From assembly GCF_014196795.1 (NCBI RefSeq), contig NZ_JACIEJ010000001.1:186001-250000 (forward strand): a stretch of 64,000 nt of DNA. The letters are read 5' to 3'. The notes beneath the pieces were generated by a model, which searched no databases, was not told where the DNA came from, and saw nothing but the letters and a program-made list of their open reading frames with translations. Position numbers and translations under genes: made by a program. Origin of the DNA: Sagittula marina. GTDB taxonomy: Bacteria > Pseudomonadota > Alphaproteobacteria > Rhodobacterales > Rhodobacteraceae. This document shows positions 41,623 through 50,442 of the stretch, one piece after another (positions within the stretch are counted from its first letter, which is position 1; each line of letters opens with the position of its first letter).

Positions 41623-42786
41623 TTAACGCGCCAGACGCTCCATCGGCAGGCTGATGTGATGGGAAAAGGTGTCCGGCGTCACGTCTGTTACGATGGTGCC
41701 CGACAATTGAGCTTCGACAGAGATGCTCAGCAGTTGCGAGCCAAAGCCGCTGCCCTTTGTCTGGGTCACGTCTTCCCAGCACTGGCCCGTCTCCGTCCAG
41801 TCGATCTCCAGCCGTTCATTCTTGACCTGCCATTGCACGCAAAGATGCCCGCCCTCGACGGACAACGCACCGTACTTCGCTGCATTCGTTGCAAGTTCAT
41901 GCACCGTGAGGGCCAGGTAAACGGCCGCTTTTGGTCCGATCCACACGTCCGGTCCGGAGAGATCCAGTCGCGCTGCGCCAGAGTAGGGCGCCAGAAGTTT
42001 TTCCAGCAGACCGTCGATTTGAGCGCCTTCGGCGTCGGGCTTGGTGTCGCTGGCCTCTACCACGGGGACAATCATGGAGTGCGCCGCATTCAGGGCGCTC
42101 AGGCGTTTTGCGATGCTTTCAGCCAGCTCGTCTACACTTGTTGCGGTGCGCCGATCCATGCGCACCATGCCATTGATCAGCGAGAACAGGTTGCGCACGC
42201 GGTGGTTCATTTCCTGCAATACCACGTCGCGTTCGCTGACGGTCTGTCGCAGCGCAAGATCGGTTTCCAGCATGGCAACAAGGTCGTTCAGGGCGTCCAG
42301 ATCGTCCTGCGTCCAGTCGCGGGGCTTGCCGTCGATAACACAAAAAGAGCCAAGCACCTCGCCGCCCGGAGCATGAATCGGCACGCCGAGGTAGGCGATC
42401 ACATTCAAATCGTGCACTGCGCCATTGTCCGACAGCACAGGATCGAGGCGTGAGTCAGCGATCATCAGAGGCTTTCCGGAGCTGACGACATATTGGCAAA
42501 AGGAGTGCGTCAGCGGTGTTCCCTGATCTTCGGATGCTTTGCCTTCAAGGCCAATGTGCGCCTTGAAGTGCTGGCGCTCGGTATCGACGTAAGAGACAAG
42601 GCTGACGGGCGCCCCGAGAATCCGGCTGGCCATACGGACGCAGCGATCGTGGGGTTTGTCAGGATGACCGGCCATCAGCCCGCTGGCCTTCAGCACATCG
42701 AGACGAACAGGATCGCTCAATTTCAGCACGTGGTCGGAGGTTTCGGCTTGTTGATGCAGTCCGCTGCCAAGTCGCATTTCCGTCAT
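41623..42786 (-). CDS. HWE-family sensor histidine kinase with GAF domain
   Basis: 387 residues. A GAF domain (about 30-185: APVSLVSYVDTERQHFKAHIG, THSFCQYVV, GSFCVIDGKPRDW) is followed by the HWE core: EMNHRVRNLFSLINGMV with the phospho-acceptor His, the family HELATNAAKYGAL, and GSGFGSQLL. No membrane segment, so it senses a cytoplasmic cue. Kinases of this class often phosphorylate PhyR or small receivers. It lies just beyond phyR, convergent, so it is a second candidate input into the stress pathway. No EcfG promoter was seen upstream. Confidence 0.88.
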   Translation of the reverse strand: MTEMRLGSGLHQQAETSDHVLKLSDPVRLDVLKASGLMAGHPDKPHDRCVRMASRILGAPVSLVSYVDTERQHFKAHIGLEGKASEDQGTPLTHSFCQYVVSSGKPLMIADSRLDPVLSDNGAVHDLNVIAYLGVPIHAPGGEVLGSFCVIDGKPRDWTQDDLDALNDLVAMLETDLALRQTVSERDVVLQEMNHRVRNLFSLINGMVRMDRRTATSVDELAESIAKRLSALNAAHSMIVPVVEASDTKPDAEGAQIDGLLEKLLAPYSGAARLDLSGPDVWIGPKAAVYLALTVHELATNAAKYGALSVEGGHLCVQWQVKNERLEIDWTETGQCWEDVTQTKGSGFGSQLLSISVEAQLSGTIVTDVTPDTFSHHISLPMERLAR

Positions 42787-42928
42787 TCACCCAGGCCCCG
42801 GTCCTAAAAACATGTAGGCGGCGTTATCTATACCTAAATTCGCAGTAAAAAAGAGAAAAGATCCGGAACAGTTAAGCCCCGGGTCTAGATGTTTGCTTTC
42901 TGCTTCGTCTCTGGCAACCTTTTGTAGG

Positions 42929-43099
42929 TCAGCTTGAACGTCCTCGCACAGCGCGCATGATCAATGCACCGACGAAAAGAATCAAAAACAAGACGAATAG
43001 AATCTGGGCCACGCCTGCCGAAGCAGAGGCGATACCGCCAAACCCAAAGATCCCCGCGATCACGGCGACCACGAAAAACATTATTGCCCAATACAGCAT
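42929..43099 (-). CDS. DUF1328 family small membrane protein
   Basis: 56 residues: [40 protein letters not shown], then [16 protein letters not shown] (read in three parts). Two membrane helices with the family GFGGIA turn. The purine-rich AGAAAG/AAGG upstream gives a ribosome site. Function unknown; such proteins are often stress-induced. An EcfG-like promoter with a 17-nt spacer lies 39 bp upstream. Confidence 0.9.
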   Translation of the reverse strand: MLYWAIMFFVVAVIAGIFGFGGIASASAGVAQILFVLFLILFVGALIMRAVRGRSS

Positions 43100-43137
43100 A
43101 TCTTTCTCTACCTTCTGTTGATGCGTTGTGATCGTTC

Positions 43138-43163
43138 AACCTTTATCGGGTCGTGGAAGTTCC
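43138..43163 (-). promoter_or_regulatory. EcfG-like promoter of the DUF1328 gene
   Basis: Minus strand: GGAAC (43163-43159), 17 nt, GGTT (43141-43138). The -10 differs in one base from CGTT and the spacer is 17 rather than 16. Confidence 0.5.
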
Positions 43164-43229
43164 CTTCAACGTGACGCGAAGAGACCGGCGCGCAGCGGAG
43201 TTCGGCCTTTGGCGTTTGCAAGTGGTCGC

Positions 43230-43254
43230 GGAACCTTTTCGCCCTAGCGGTGTT
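43230..43254 (+). promoter_or_regulatory. EcfG-type promoter of the DUF883-like gene
   Basis: GGAAC (43230-43234), 16 nt, TGTT (43251-43254), 25 bp before the start at 43279. A clear AAAAGGAGA ribosome site lies between. Confidence 0.6.
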
Positions 43255-43278
43255 GAGCAAACGAAAAGGAGATACATC

Positions 43279-43587
43279 ATGAGTGCTTCGAAAAACCCTA
43301 TTCGCAATGGCTCTGGCATGGAAAAAGCCACCGCACATGCCCGCGACGCTGTTGACAGTGCACGTGAGTCGCTCGAGGGCGGCTACACAGAGGCCCGTGA
43401 GCACGCCGCACGTGCATTCGATGCTGCAAGTGAAAGCGTCGAGGCCGCATATGAAGAGAGCGCGCTCGCTGTGCGAGATGCGCACGGTCAGCTTGAAACC
43501 ATGGTGCGTAACAACCCGACCACGGCGTTGCTTGGCGCGGCCGGTGTCGGCTTGCTCGTCGGCCTGGCGTTGAAAGCGCGTCGCTGA
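43279..43587 (+). CDS. DUF883/ElaB-YqjD-like ribosome- or membrane-associated protein
   Basis: 102 residues from ATG 43279 (AAAAGGAGA upstream). A long amphipathic Ala/Glu-rich helix (ATAHARDAVDSARESLEGG ...) ends in a Gly-zipper membrane anchor (LLGAAGVGLLVGLALKARR). This is the ElaB/YqjD layout; in E. coli those proteins attach ribosomes to the inner membrane in stationary phase. An EcfG-type promoter lies directly upstream. It heads a run of four same-strand membrane genes. Confidence 0.85.
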   Translation: MSASKNPIRNGSGMEKATAHARDAVDSARESLEGGYTEAREHAARAFDAASESVEAAYEESALAVRDAHGQLETMVRNNPTTALLGAAGVGLLVGLALKARR

Positions 43588-43676
43588 GTTTGGCTCTCGC
43601 CGTGGACCGTTGACGCGGTCTGCGGCGCAACCCTTTGATAACAGACCGCTAACGGCAAAAGGGGACACGCACCCGA

Positions 43677-44090
43677 ATGACACATCACAATCCATCTGCC
43701 GCCGGAATTCCGGCCTATATCGTGGCCCTCATGGAGGAGCTGCGTTCTCTTGTTCGGGTCGAGCTTGCGCTGGCGAAGGCTGAAATGTCGCGCGGCGCGG
43801 CGCGCATGGCTGTGGGCGCCGTGATGTTGGTTGTTGCCGCGATCTTCATGTTCGTGGCTTTGATGGTGCTTTCGGCCGCCGCCGTGATCGCCTTGTACGA
43901 GGTGCTGGGCTGGACGCTGATGTGGTCGGTTTTGACCGTCGGCTTGTCCGCGCTGGGTCTGGCGGTGATCTTGGCGCTGGTCGGCGCTCACAGGATCAAG
44001 CCAGGCGCATTGGTTCCGCATCGTGCCATGGCCAATTTACGGGCCGATCTGTCGGCAACGACGGAGGCCCCTCATGCCAAACCGTATTGA
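43677..44090 (+). CDS. Phage-holin-X family (actinobacterial holin-like) membrane protein
   Basis: 137 residues. A short amphipathic N-terminal helix (EELRSLVRVELALAKAEMSR) is followed by two long membrane helices (MAVGAVMLVVAAIFMFVALMVL; LGLAVILALVG). This matches the holin-X superfamily of small bacterial membrane proteins, which are not phage-related in this context. It overlaps the next gene by 17 bp. Role likely structural in the inner membrane; not known. Confidence 0.8.
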   Translation: MTHHNPSAAGIPAYIVALMEELRSLVRVELALAKAEMSRGAARMAVGAVMLVVAAIFMFVALMVLSAAAVIALYEVLGWTLMWSVLTVGLSALGLAVILALVGAHRIKPGALVPHRAMANLRADLSATTEAPHAKPY

Positions 44091-44727
44091 TGAACTGGAA
44101 GCCCAGGCTGCCGTACACCGCGCTGGCTTGGCTGCGGCTCTGGCCGGGCTTACTCAAAATGCACAACCTGCGGCCTTGATGGGCACGGACATTGCGCAGA
44201 CGGTGGCTCAAACGGCCCTGAAGACTGCCAAACGAAACCCGCTTGGCGCGGCCTTGATGGGCGTTGGCCTTGCCATGCTGATCGCCAAAAGCAGCCAAGC
44301 GAAACCGCCCACGGCGGCAGAGGCCGGGACCAAGGCCCCGACGCCGGATACCGCGCCAACCGCTGAAACAATGCGGCTGACGTTGCACGAGGGGCTGGGG
44401 CATTTGCCGCCAGAGGCCCGCAAACGCGTCATTCGTAAGCGGATCGAGGCGATGGAAGCTCAGGAAGAGGTGGAAAAGCGTCCGACCGACCCCTTGGGCG
44501 TCATCAAAGAACACAAGATGGTGACCTTCCTGGCCATTGCGGGTATCGGCCTTGCGGCGGCAAGGCTTTGGCCGAGCAAGGGTCTGAAAGCCCAGGAAAA
44601 ACGCGACCAACACATGCGCGCCGCCGAAGCCCAGCTTCAGGTTGAAGAGGCGCGCACTCAGCCCTTTCCGGGCACGAACCCCGCTGCGAAACCCGCTGCT
44701 CAACACGATTTACACGACAGGATCTGA
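44074..44727 (+). CDS. Hypothetical membrane-associated protein (DUF3618-like layout)
   Basis: 217 residues from ATG 44074, inside the previous gene. The N-terminal part (IDELEAQAAVHRAGLAAALAGL) resembles the helix of DUF3618 proteins, followed by a Gly/Ala-rich hydrophobic stretch (LGAALMGVGLAMLIA), a Pro/Thr-rich linker, a charged domain (EARKRVIRKRIEAMEAQEEVEKR), another hydrophobic segment (MVTFLAIAGIGLAAARLW) and a polar tail. Three bp separate its stop from the AI-2E gene. I do not recognise a catalytic function. Confidence 0.7.
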   Translation: MPNRIDELEAQAAVHRAGLAAALAGLTQNAQPAALMGTDIAQTVAQTALKTAKRNPLGAALMGVGLAMLIAKSSQAKPPTAAEAGTKAPTPDTAPTAETMRLTLHEGLGHLPPEARKRVIRKRIEAMEAQEEVEKRPTDPLGVIKEHKMVTFLAIAGIGLAAARLWPSKGLKAQEKRDQHMRAAEAQLQVEEARTQPFPGTNPAAKPAAQHDLHDRI

Positions 44728-44730
44728 TAT

Positions 44731-45759
44731 ATGTGGCGGCTCACCAATCGCGAGACCCGAATTGCGGCGCAGGCGTTGATTTTGATTGCAGCGCTCGCAA
44801 CAATCGCGGCCATGAAACTGGCCGGAGATCTCGTTGCGCCCGTTGCACTTGGTCTTGTTGTGGGCGTCGTGTTGGCGCCCTTCGTAAACCGTCTTGGCAG
44901 GCTCGGCGTACCTCGCGCGGTCAGCGCCTCGGTTGCGTTGTTCTTGGCTGTTGTTCTCTTGCTTCTGTTTATTTCCGCTCTTGGCCCGGTCATGTCCGGG
45001 CTGATGGAGGAAATCCCGAAGATCCAGAGCGAAATCCGTGACTGGGTCGATGAGATTGTCCGCATGGTTCGCGGGGCAGAGGCCTTGGGGCGTGAGATCG
45101 AGGAAACCATTGCCGAAGGCGGTGATGAGGCGGTGAAGGCTGCCGTGCCGACTTTGATCGACGCGCTTTGGATGGCGCCGAACTTTGCGGCACAGGCGTT
45201 GATCTTTGCCGGCACGCTGTTCTTCTTTGTTCTGACCGCTGACGAAATCTACAAGTTCATTCCGACGCGCGCTGCCGCACTTCGGGACGCGGACCGCGCG
45301 GTTTCGCACTACTTTGTGACCGTTACGTTCATCAATGCGTGCCTTGGCCTTGGGACCTTTGGTGTGATGACCCTGATTGGCTTGCCCAATGCGATGCTTT
45401 GGGGCGGTGCGGCCTTCATCCTGAATTTCGTGCTCTACCTCGGGCCGGTCATGATGATGGCAGCCCTGCTGGTCGGCGGCGCGATGCATTTCACCGGGGC
45501 GATGGTCGTGGTGCCGTTGGTGGGTTTCCTCTGTCTTAACATGATCGAGGCACAGTTCGTCACACCGTCCTTGGTCGGTCAGCGCCTGCACCTGAACCCG
45601 CTGCTGGTCTTTCTGGCGATCCTGTTTGGCTTGTGGCTTTGGGGGCCGGTAGGCGGTATCGTCTCCTTGCCGATCTTGGTCTGGGTGCTGGTGTTCAGTG
45701 GTCACAAGACCGAGGCAAGCGAAGAGCCCGCGCCCGATCCTCTGCCGGATGCTGTATAA
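44731..45759 (+). CDS. AI-2E family transporter
   Basis: 342 residues with about eight membrane helices. The family's GLVVGVVLAPFVNRLGRLGVPR near the N terminus (quoted to 20), a large central amphipathic region (MEEIPKIQSEIRDWVDEI), and the paired C-terminal helices (PVMMMAALLVGGAMHFTGA; LVGQRLHLNPLLVFLAILFG) fit AI-2E proteins. Members export AI-2 or act as Na+/H+ antiporters. Three bp after the previous gene, so the last gene of the DUF883-led operon or close to it. Confidence 0.88.
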   Translation: MWRLTNRETRIAAQALILIAALATIAAMKLAGDLVAPVALGLVVGVVLAPFVNRLGRLGVPRAVSASVALFLAVVLLLLFISALGPVMSGLMEEIPKIQSEIRDWVDEIVRMVRGAEALGREIEETIAEGGDEAVKAAVPTLIDALWMAPNFAAQALIFAGTLFFFVLTADEIYKFIPTRAAALRDADRAVSHYFVTVTFINACLGLGTFGVMTLIGLPNAMLWGGAAFILNFVLYLGPVMMMAALLVGGAMHFTGAMVVVPLVGFLCLNMIEAQFVTPSLVGQRLHLNPLLVFLAILFGLWLWGPVGGIVSLPILVWVLVFSGHKTEASEEPAPDPLPDAV

Positions 45760-45832
45760 CGCGTCGCACTAGGGGAGCATTTGTGCTGTCTTGAACATCG
45801 GATCGCCTCCGGGACTGACGAAAGGTCGCTGA

Positions 45833-46795
45833 ATGACATCGCACTATCCACCCCTTGCTTTGACCGAAACTGCCGAAGGAGAGCCGCGCCGAACGGGTGT
45901 CGAGATCGAATTTGCCGGTCTGAATGAGGTCGAGGCGGCGGATGTTGTGTTCCAGACCTTCGGTGGGCACATCGAAGAAGGGGAAAGTCACGAACTCACC
46001 GTGACCGGGACCGAGATTGGCGACATTCGGGTCGAACTGGACACGGTTCTGCGGAAGAAAAAGAACATTCCGCTTTTGCAGATGGGATTGGACTTGGCCA
46101 CGGGCCTTGTCCCGGTGGAAATCATCACAGGGCCCTTGACCCGCGAGAAAGTCGCGCGGCTTGACGCCTTGACCGATGCTTTGCGTCAGGCGGGTGCGAC
46201 AGGCACGCGCGACGGAATCCTGCTGGGATTTGGCGTGCACCTGAATCCGGAGGTGGTGTCGCTGGATGATCCGCATACCATGCAGACAATCCTTGCCTAT
46301 GGACTGTTGGAACCTTGGTTGCGTCGTCAGGAAGATCTGAATGTGACACGCCGGCTGATGCCGTTTGTAAACCAGTGGCCATCGGCCTTCGTTACGGAAT
46401 TGGCGCGGTCGCGACCGTCGTCGCTTGCGGATTTGATGGTTGTGATGGCGCGGCACGTGCAATCGCGCAACCACGGGCTGGACCTGTTTCCGCTCTTTGC
46501 GCACGCGAACGAGAGCCTTTACAACCGCATGTTTCCGGAACCGGACAAGACCGCGGCGCGCCCGACGTTTCACTTTCGTTTGCCCGACTGCCGCATAGAC
46601 GAGGCCGATTGGTCATTGGCGCAAGCGTGGAAGCTGTGGTGGACTGTCGAGGACGTGGCGCAGAATGGCGCGTTGCTGGACTCGTTGCGCAAGGCGTGGA
46701 TCGACCACATGCACACGGCACCGGGTGCGGACAAGCGCTGGTCTGATAAAGTTGACCGCATGATGAGGGATCATGGCGTCGAGGCTGTACTATGA
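45833..46795 (+). CDS. Amidoligase family protein
   Basis: 320 residues. The N-terminal EPRRTGVEIEFAGL is the glutamine-synthetase-like metal/ATP site of amidoligases; ELDTVLRKK and VPVEIITGPL follow, then GFGVHLNPEVV with a His near the active site. Amidoligases join carboxylates and amines, often modifying peptides or cell-wall components. The gene overlaps by 4 bp a class I glutamine-amidotransferase-like gene, a pairing described for this family. The substrate is unknown. Confidence 0.85.
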   Translation: MTSHYPPLALTETAEGEPRRTGVEIEFAGLNEVEAADVVFQTFGGHIEEGESHELTVTGTEIGDIRVELDTVLRKKKNIPLLQMGLDLATGLVPVEIITGPLTREKVARLDALTDALRQAGATGTRDGILLGFGVHLNPEVVSLDDPHTMQTILAYGLLEPWLRRQEDLNVTRRLMPFVNQWPSAFVTELARSRPSSLADLMVVMARHVQSRNHGLDLFPLFAHANESLYNRMFPEPDKTAARPTFHFRLPDCRIDEADWSLAQAWKLWWTVEDVAQNGALLDSLRKAWIDHMHTAPGADKRWSDKVDRMMRDHGVEAVL

Positions 46796-47511
46796 CGCGA
46801 CCTATCATCGGAGTGACCGTCTCTGACCGTAGCGGATGGCGTATCTTTCCGCTTATCAATTTGAACATCTGGCTGGCGGGTGCCCGTGGCGTGCGTTGGG
46901 GGGCCAAGCGGGACTGCGATTTGTCCAAGGTCGACGGTATCGTCATCGGTGGCGGCGACGATATCGGCCCGGAGCTATATGGCGGCACGCTTGGGGTATC
47001 TGCGCGGTTGGACCACGACCGCGACGAGTTGGAACGCTCGCTGGCAGAGCAGGCCGCGGATCTGAACATGCCGGTTCTGGGCATTTGCCGTGGCGCCCAG
47101 ATGCTGAACGTGGCGCTCGGCGGCACGCTGGACCAGAATGCGTGGCAAACCTTTGGCATGGACAACAAGATCAAGACGATCCTGCCAAAACGCGAAATCT
47201 GCGTCGACAATGATACGCTACTGGCCAAACACACTGGACCGGAACCGATGAAGGTCAACGCCTTACACACCCAAGCGGTGAAGGAGCTGGGCGAGGGGCT
47301 GCAAGTCTGCGCGCGGGACACGGCAGGCATGGTGCAAGCGATCGAGCGGACCTCGGACCCGTTTGCGATCGGCGTCCAGTGGCATCCGGAGCATCTGTTT
47401 TACGCCCATCGGCAACGCGCGATCTTTCACGCTTTGGTTGCTGCGGCGCGTGCACGGCGGGAACGTCGCGGCCAGAACGAGGCCGCCCGGGCGGAGGCGC
47501 GGCTGGCGTAA
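46792..47511 (+). CDS. Gamma-glutamyl hydrolase-like class I glutaminase (peptidase C26)
   Basis: 239 residues, ATGA overlap with the amidoligase gene. DGIVIGGGDDIGPELYGG, nucleophile Cys in GICRGAQMLNVALGG, a His in ALHTQAV, and the His-Glu pair in GVQWHPEHLF are all present. Such enzymes cleave gamma-glutamyl amides, e.g. gamma-glutamyl-GABA. The tight pairing suggests it removes the group that the amidoligase adds, or supplies ammonia to it. A polar Arg/Ala-rich tail ends the protein. Confidence 0.88.
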   Translation: MTRPIIGVTVSDRSGWRIFPLINLNIWLAGARGVRWGAKRDCDLSKVDGIVIGGGDDIGPELYGGTLGVSARLDHDRDELERSLAEQAADLNMPVLGICRGAQMLNVALGGTLDQNAWQTFGMDNKIKTILPKREICVDNDTLLAKHTGPEPMKVNALHTQAVKELGEGLQVCARDTAGMVQAIERTSDPFAIGVQWHPEHLFYAHRQRAIFHALVAAARARRERRGQNEAARAEARLA

Positions 47512-47613
47512 GAGCGCCTGGCGGCCACATCCCTGTGATCCTTTGGAATTCGGCGTGGAAATCCGCGTCGAATCCTGTATATGAACCCCTTCTTCTCCCA
47601 GAGGATGGCTCTT

Positions 47614-48798
47614 ATGACCGACGCTCCCATCACACAGGACGTGTTGACGATCCCGCGCAAGCAGCCCGAAGGCGGCAAGCAAAATATCATCGGCCTGACC
47701 CGTGTCGCCCTGCGCGACGCGCTGATTGCGATGGGCACGCCTGAAAAGCAGGCCAAGATGCGGGTGAACCAGATCTGGCAGTGGGTCTATTTCTGGGGCG
47801 TGCGTGATTTTGCCGAGATGACCAACCTTGCCAAAGGGTATCGTGAGCAGCTTGACGCGGCATTCATCATTCAATTGCCAGAGATGGTGTCCAAGCAGGT
47901 CAGCGCCGACGGAACGCGCAAATATCTGGTTCGGATCGCTGGCGGGCATGAGGTCGAGGTCGTCTATATTCCCGAGACGGACCGCGGCACGCTGTGCATT
48001 TCGTCTCAGGTCGGCTGCACGCTGACCTGTTCCTTCTGCCACACGGGCACGCAAAAGCTGGTGCGTAACCTGACGGCGGGCGAGATCGTCGGCCAGATCA
48101 TGATGGCGCGCGATGACTTGGGCGAATGGCCCGAGCACGGCATGGGCACCGGAGATCAGGGGCCGCGCCTGTTGTCCAACGTCGTGCTGATGGGCATGGG
48201 CGAACCATTGTACAACTTCGACAATGTGCGCGACGCGATGAAGATCGCCATGGACAATGAGGGCATCGCCCTGTCCCGACGTCGCATCACGCTGTCCACC
48301 TCTGGCGTCGTGCCCGAGATCACCAAATGCGCCGAAGAGATCGGCTGCCTGATGGCGGTGTCTTTCCACGCAACCACAGACGAGGTGCGCGACAAGCTGG
48401 TGCCGATCAACAAGCGCTGGAACATCGAGACGTTGCTGGACACGCTTCGGGAATACCCGCGGTTGTCGAATTCGGAACGCATCACCTTTGAGTATGTGAT
48501 GCTCAAGGACGTGAACGACAGTGATGCTGATGCGCGCCGCTTGGTGCGATTGATCCAGGGCATCCCGGCCAAAATCAATTTGATCCCCTTCAACGAATGG
48601 CCAGGCTCGCCCTACCAGCGGTCGGATTGGGAACGGATCGAGAAGTTCGCTGATATCATTTACAAGGCTGGCTACGCGTCTCCGATCCGCACACCGCGCG
48701 GCGAGGACATCATGGCCGCCTGTGGTCAGTTGAAGTCCGCCACAGAGCGGGAGCGCAAATCCCGCAAGCAGATCGCAGCAGAGACAGGCACTGCCTGA
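47614..48798 (+). CDS. rlmN: Dual-specificity rRNA/tRNA methyltransferase RlmN (radical SAM)
   Basis: 394 residues from ATG 47614 (GAGGA upstream); an in-frame ATG at 47581 would add 11. The radical-SAM cluster motif is [44 protein letters not shown] and the C-terminal Cys (MAACGQL) that forms the transient methyl-Cys adduct are intact. It makes m2A2503 in 23S rRNA and m2A37 in some tRNAs. It stands as a single gene. Confidence 0.97.
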   Translation: MTDAPITQDVLTIPRKQPEGGKQNIIGLTRVALRDALIAMGTPEKQAKMRVNQIWQWVYFWGVRDFAEMTNLAKGYREQLDAAFIIQLPEMVSKQVSADGTRKYLVRIAGGHEVEVVYIPETDRGTLCISSQVGCTLTCSFCHTGTQKLVRNLTAGEIVGQIMMARDDLGEWPEHGMGTGDQGPRLLSNVVLMGMGEPLYNFDNVRDAMKIAMDNEGIALSRRRITLSTSGVVPEITKCAEEIGCLMAVSFHATTDEVRDKLVPINKRWNIETLLDTLREYPRLSNSERITFEYVMLKDVNDSDADARRLVRLIQGIPAKINLIPFNEWPGSPYQRSDWERIEKFADIIYKAGYASPIRTPRGEDIMAACGQLKSATERERKSRKQIAAETGTA

Positions 48799-49120
48799 TC
48801 TTGTCCCTGATTGCTGCCTTTGATCCTTTGCGGACGGGTATTTCGTCCTAAGGCGATGAGGCCGTTTATCAGCGATATGTGCTTCGAAGGGGCGGGCATG
48901 ACCTGCGGCGGCTGCACTGTTCGGTTTCAGTGCTTGACGCCGCGGGTGTAATGACCGGCCTTTGTTTTAATCTGCGGCCTCACGGAACGAAGAATGCATC
49001 GGCTTTTGCTCCGTGCTGTGCCGGTCGCTTGATGGCGGACTCGGCACCTCTCCCTTTGTCGGCGTGCGTGGTGGGGGTGCGGCATCGACCGCGCGCCGCA
49101 CAATACGCGCGATCAAGAGT
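48799..49120. other. Intergenic stretch without a supported gene
   Basis: Follows rlmN. A 31-codon Cys-rich frame near 48855 lacks a ribosome site and any family resemblance. Nothing else is seen before the terminator hairpin at 49121. Confidence 0.45.
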
Positions 49121-49169
49121 CGCAAAGGGCGCGGCAGGGCGCCGATTGTTCGCCCGCCGCGCCCTTGCG
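49121..49169 (-). terminator. Long GC-rich hairpin ending the ABC permease transcript
   Basis: CGCAA-A-GGGCGCGGC-A-GGGCG, loop of about nine, CGCCC-GCCGCGCCC-TTGCG: a 19-bp stem with two single-base bulges, starting 5 bp after the permease stop (49174). On the minus strand it is followed by a short T stretch only. Confidence 0.7.
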
Positions 49170-49173
49170 CAGT

Positions 49174-50442
49174 TCAATTGCGACGCAGTGCCTCGGCGAC
49201 TGGCGTGCGAGCAGCCCACCACGCGGGAATCAGCGCAGCCACTGCGGCGGCGGACAGAAAACCGGCCGCAAGGCGCAACTCGGTCACGCCCAAGGCCGCG
49301 GGCACGTGCACCCCGGTGCGTGCCGTGAGCACGCTGCTCAACACAGCCGCCGCGCCGTAGCCCAGCAGAACGCCCAGCACGGTGCCGATGCTCAGAAGCA
49401 CAGCGGCATGCCCCCAGACGACGCTTAGAACAAAGCGCATGGGCGCCCCCACCGCGCGCAGCATTGCCAGCTGGCGCTGGAACAGTCGCGACAGAATCAT
49501 CAGGCTGACCAGCACTGCGAGGACAACCAAGCCTTGGGTCACGCTGGTCAGAACGGTCACGGCCTGCCGCGCGTCCCCCATCAGTCGGTACAATTCTGCC
49601 TGTACCGCGCCGGGCAGGATTGCCATCATGTCGTCAGCTTGGTTCAGCGTGGTGCGCAGGCCGTAGGCCGCGCCCATGCCGCGCGGCACCACCACCACAG
49701 CGGGTGTGCCGGGGAAAAGCGCGGGATCAAACGGCGCTCCGATGCGCGTGCCTTCCTCGGCGCCGTGTCCGTTTGCAAGGCCATGTGTCTCCCACACGGC
49801 TTCGATAGGCACGATGACGGCTTGGTCCCACGGCGTTCCGGTGAGGGGGAGACGACCGACCACCTGGAATTCAACTTCTTCGTGCGCATCGTGGTCTGCG
49901 CCGTGGCCGTGCCCGTGGCTGGGGTGAAAATGGTCACCGATGTGCAGGTCGGATCTTGCGCCCACGACCGCCTCAGAGGTGTTGGCGAACAGGCGTCCTT
50001 GCACCGCGCCGCGCGCAAGGTGGGTCACGAAATCCGCCACCGTGCCAACGACGGGGGCGCCGTCATGGCTGTCGCCGAAAGCCAGTGGTGCGGCCAGTTC
50101 TGCCCGTGGATCTTCGGCAATACTGGCAAAGCGGTCGCCGTCCAGCAGCCCCACGCGGGAGGGTTGAAGGTATACGCTTGCCAGCATCAGATCCATCTCC
50201 GATCCCGGCGTGCCGACCACCAGATCAAAGCCGTCTGCGGCCTGTGCGCTGCCTTCACGGAGGCCGCGCTCTTGCGCCAGCACGGCAATGCCCATGGCCA
50301 GAGCCACGGCAATCAGCCCGCCAAACAGGCAGTTCACCAACCGATACCGCCACAGCAGCGCGCGAACCAAGGGACCCGGCGCATACCCGCGGCAGAGCAG
50401 AACGGCGACCAGAACAATAGGCGTCAGCAGAAGAACAATCAT
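49174..50442 (-). CDS. FtsX-like ABC permease with His-rich periplasmic loop
   Basis: 422 residues. One N-terminal helix pair (IVLLLTPIVLVAVLL; VNCLFGGLIAVALAMGIAVL), a large periplasmic MacB-like domain (about 65-290) and three C-terminal helices (VLTSVTQGLVVLAVLVSLM; VVWGHAAVLLSIGTVLGVLL; LAAGFLSAAAVAALIPAW), the MacB/LolC/FtsX layout. The periplasmic domain carries HFHPSHGHGHGADHDAHEE, a likely metal-binding loop. The ATPase gene overlaps its start by 4 bp. A Zur-like palindrome lies upstream of the pair, so a zinc-linked function is likely. Confidence 0.85.
   Translation of the reverse strand: MIVLLLTPIVLVAVLLCRGYAPGPLVRALLWRYRLVNCLFGGLIAVALAMGIAVLAQERGLREGSAQAADGFDLVVGTPGSEMDLMLASVYLQPSRVGLLDGDRFASIAEDPRAELAAPLAFGDSHDGAPVVGTVADFVTHLARGAVQGRLFANTSEAVVGARSDLHIGDHFHPSHGHGHGADHDAHEEVEFQVVGRLPLTGTPWDQAVIVPIEAVWETHGLANGHGAEEGTRIGAPFDPALFPGTPAVVVVPRGMGAAYGLRTTLNQADDMMAILPGAVQAELYRLMGDARQAVTVLTSVTQGLVVLAVLVSLMILSRLFQRQLAMLRAVGAPMRFVLSVVWGHAAVLLSIGTVLGVLLGYGAAAVLSSVLTARTGVHVPAALGVTELRLAAGFLSAAAVAALIPAWWAARTPVAEALRRN

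Noticed and set aside
42860-42895. GGAAC at about 42867 as another EcfG promoter
   Set aside because: No GTT-type -10 element at 16-17 nt, and no gene in the right direction.
43677-44090. Phage holin as evidence for a prophage
   Set aside because: The holin-X superfamily is widespread on bacterial chromosomes, and no other phage gene is present.
48855-48950. Cys-rich 31-codon frame after rlmN
   Set aside because: No ribosome site or family resemblance, and a high stop-free chance in GC-rich DNA.
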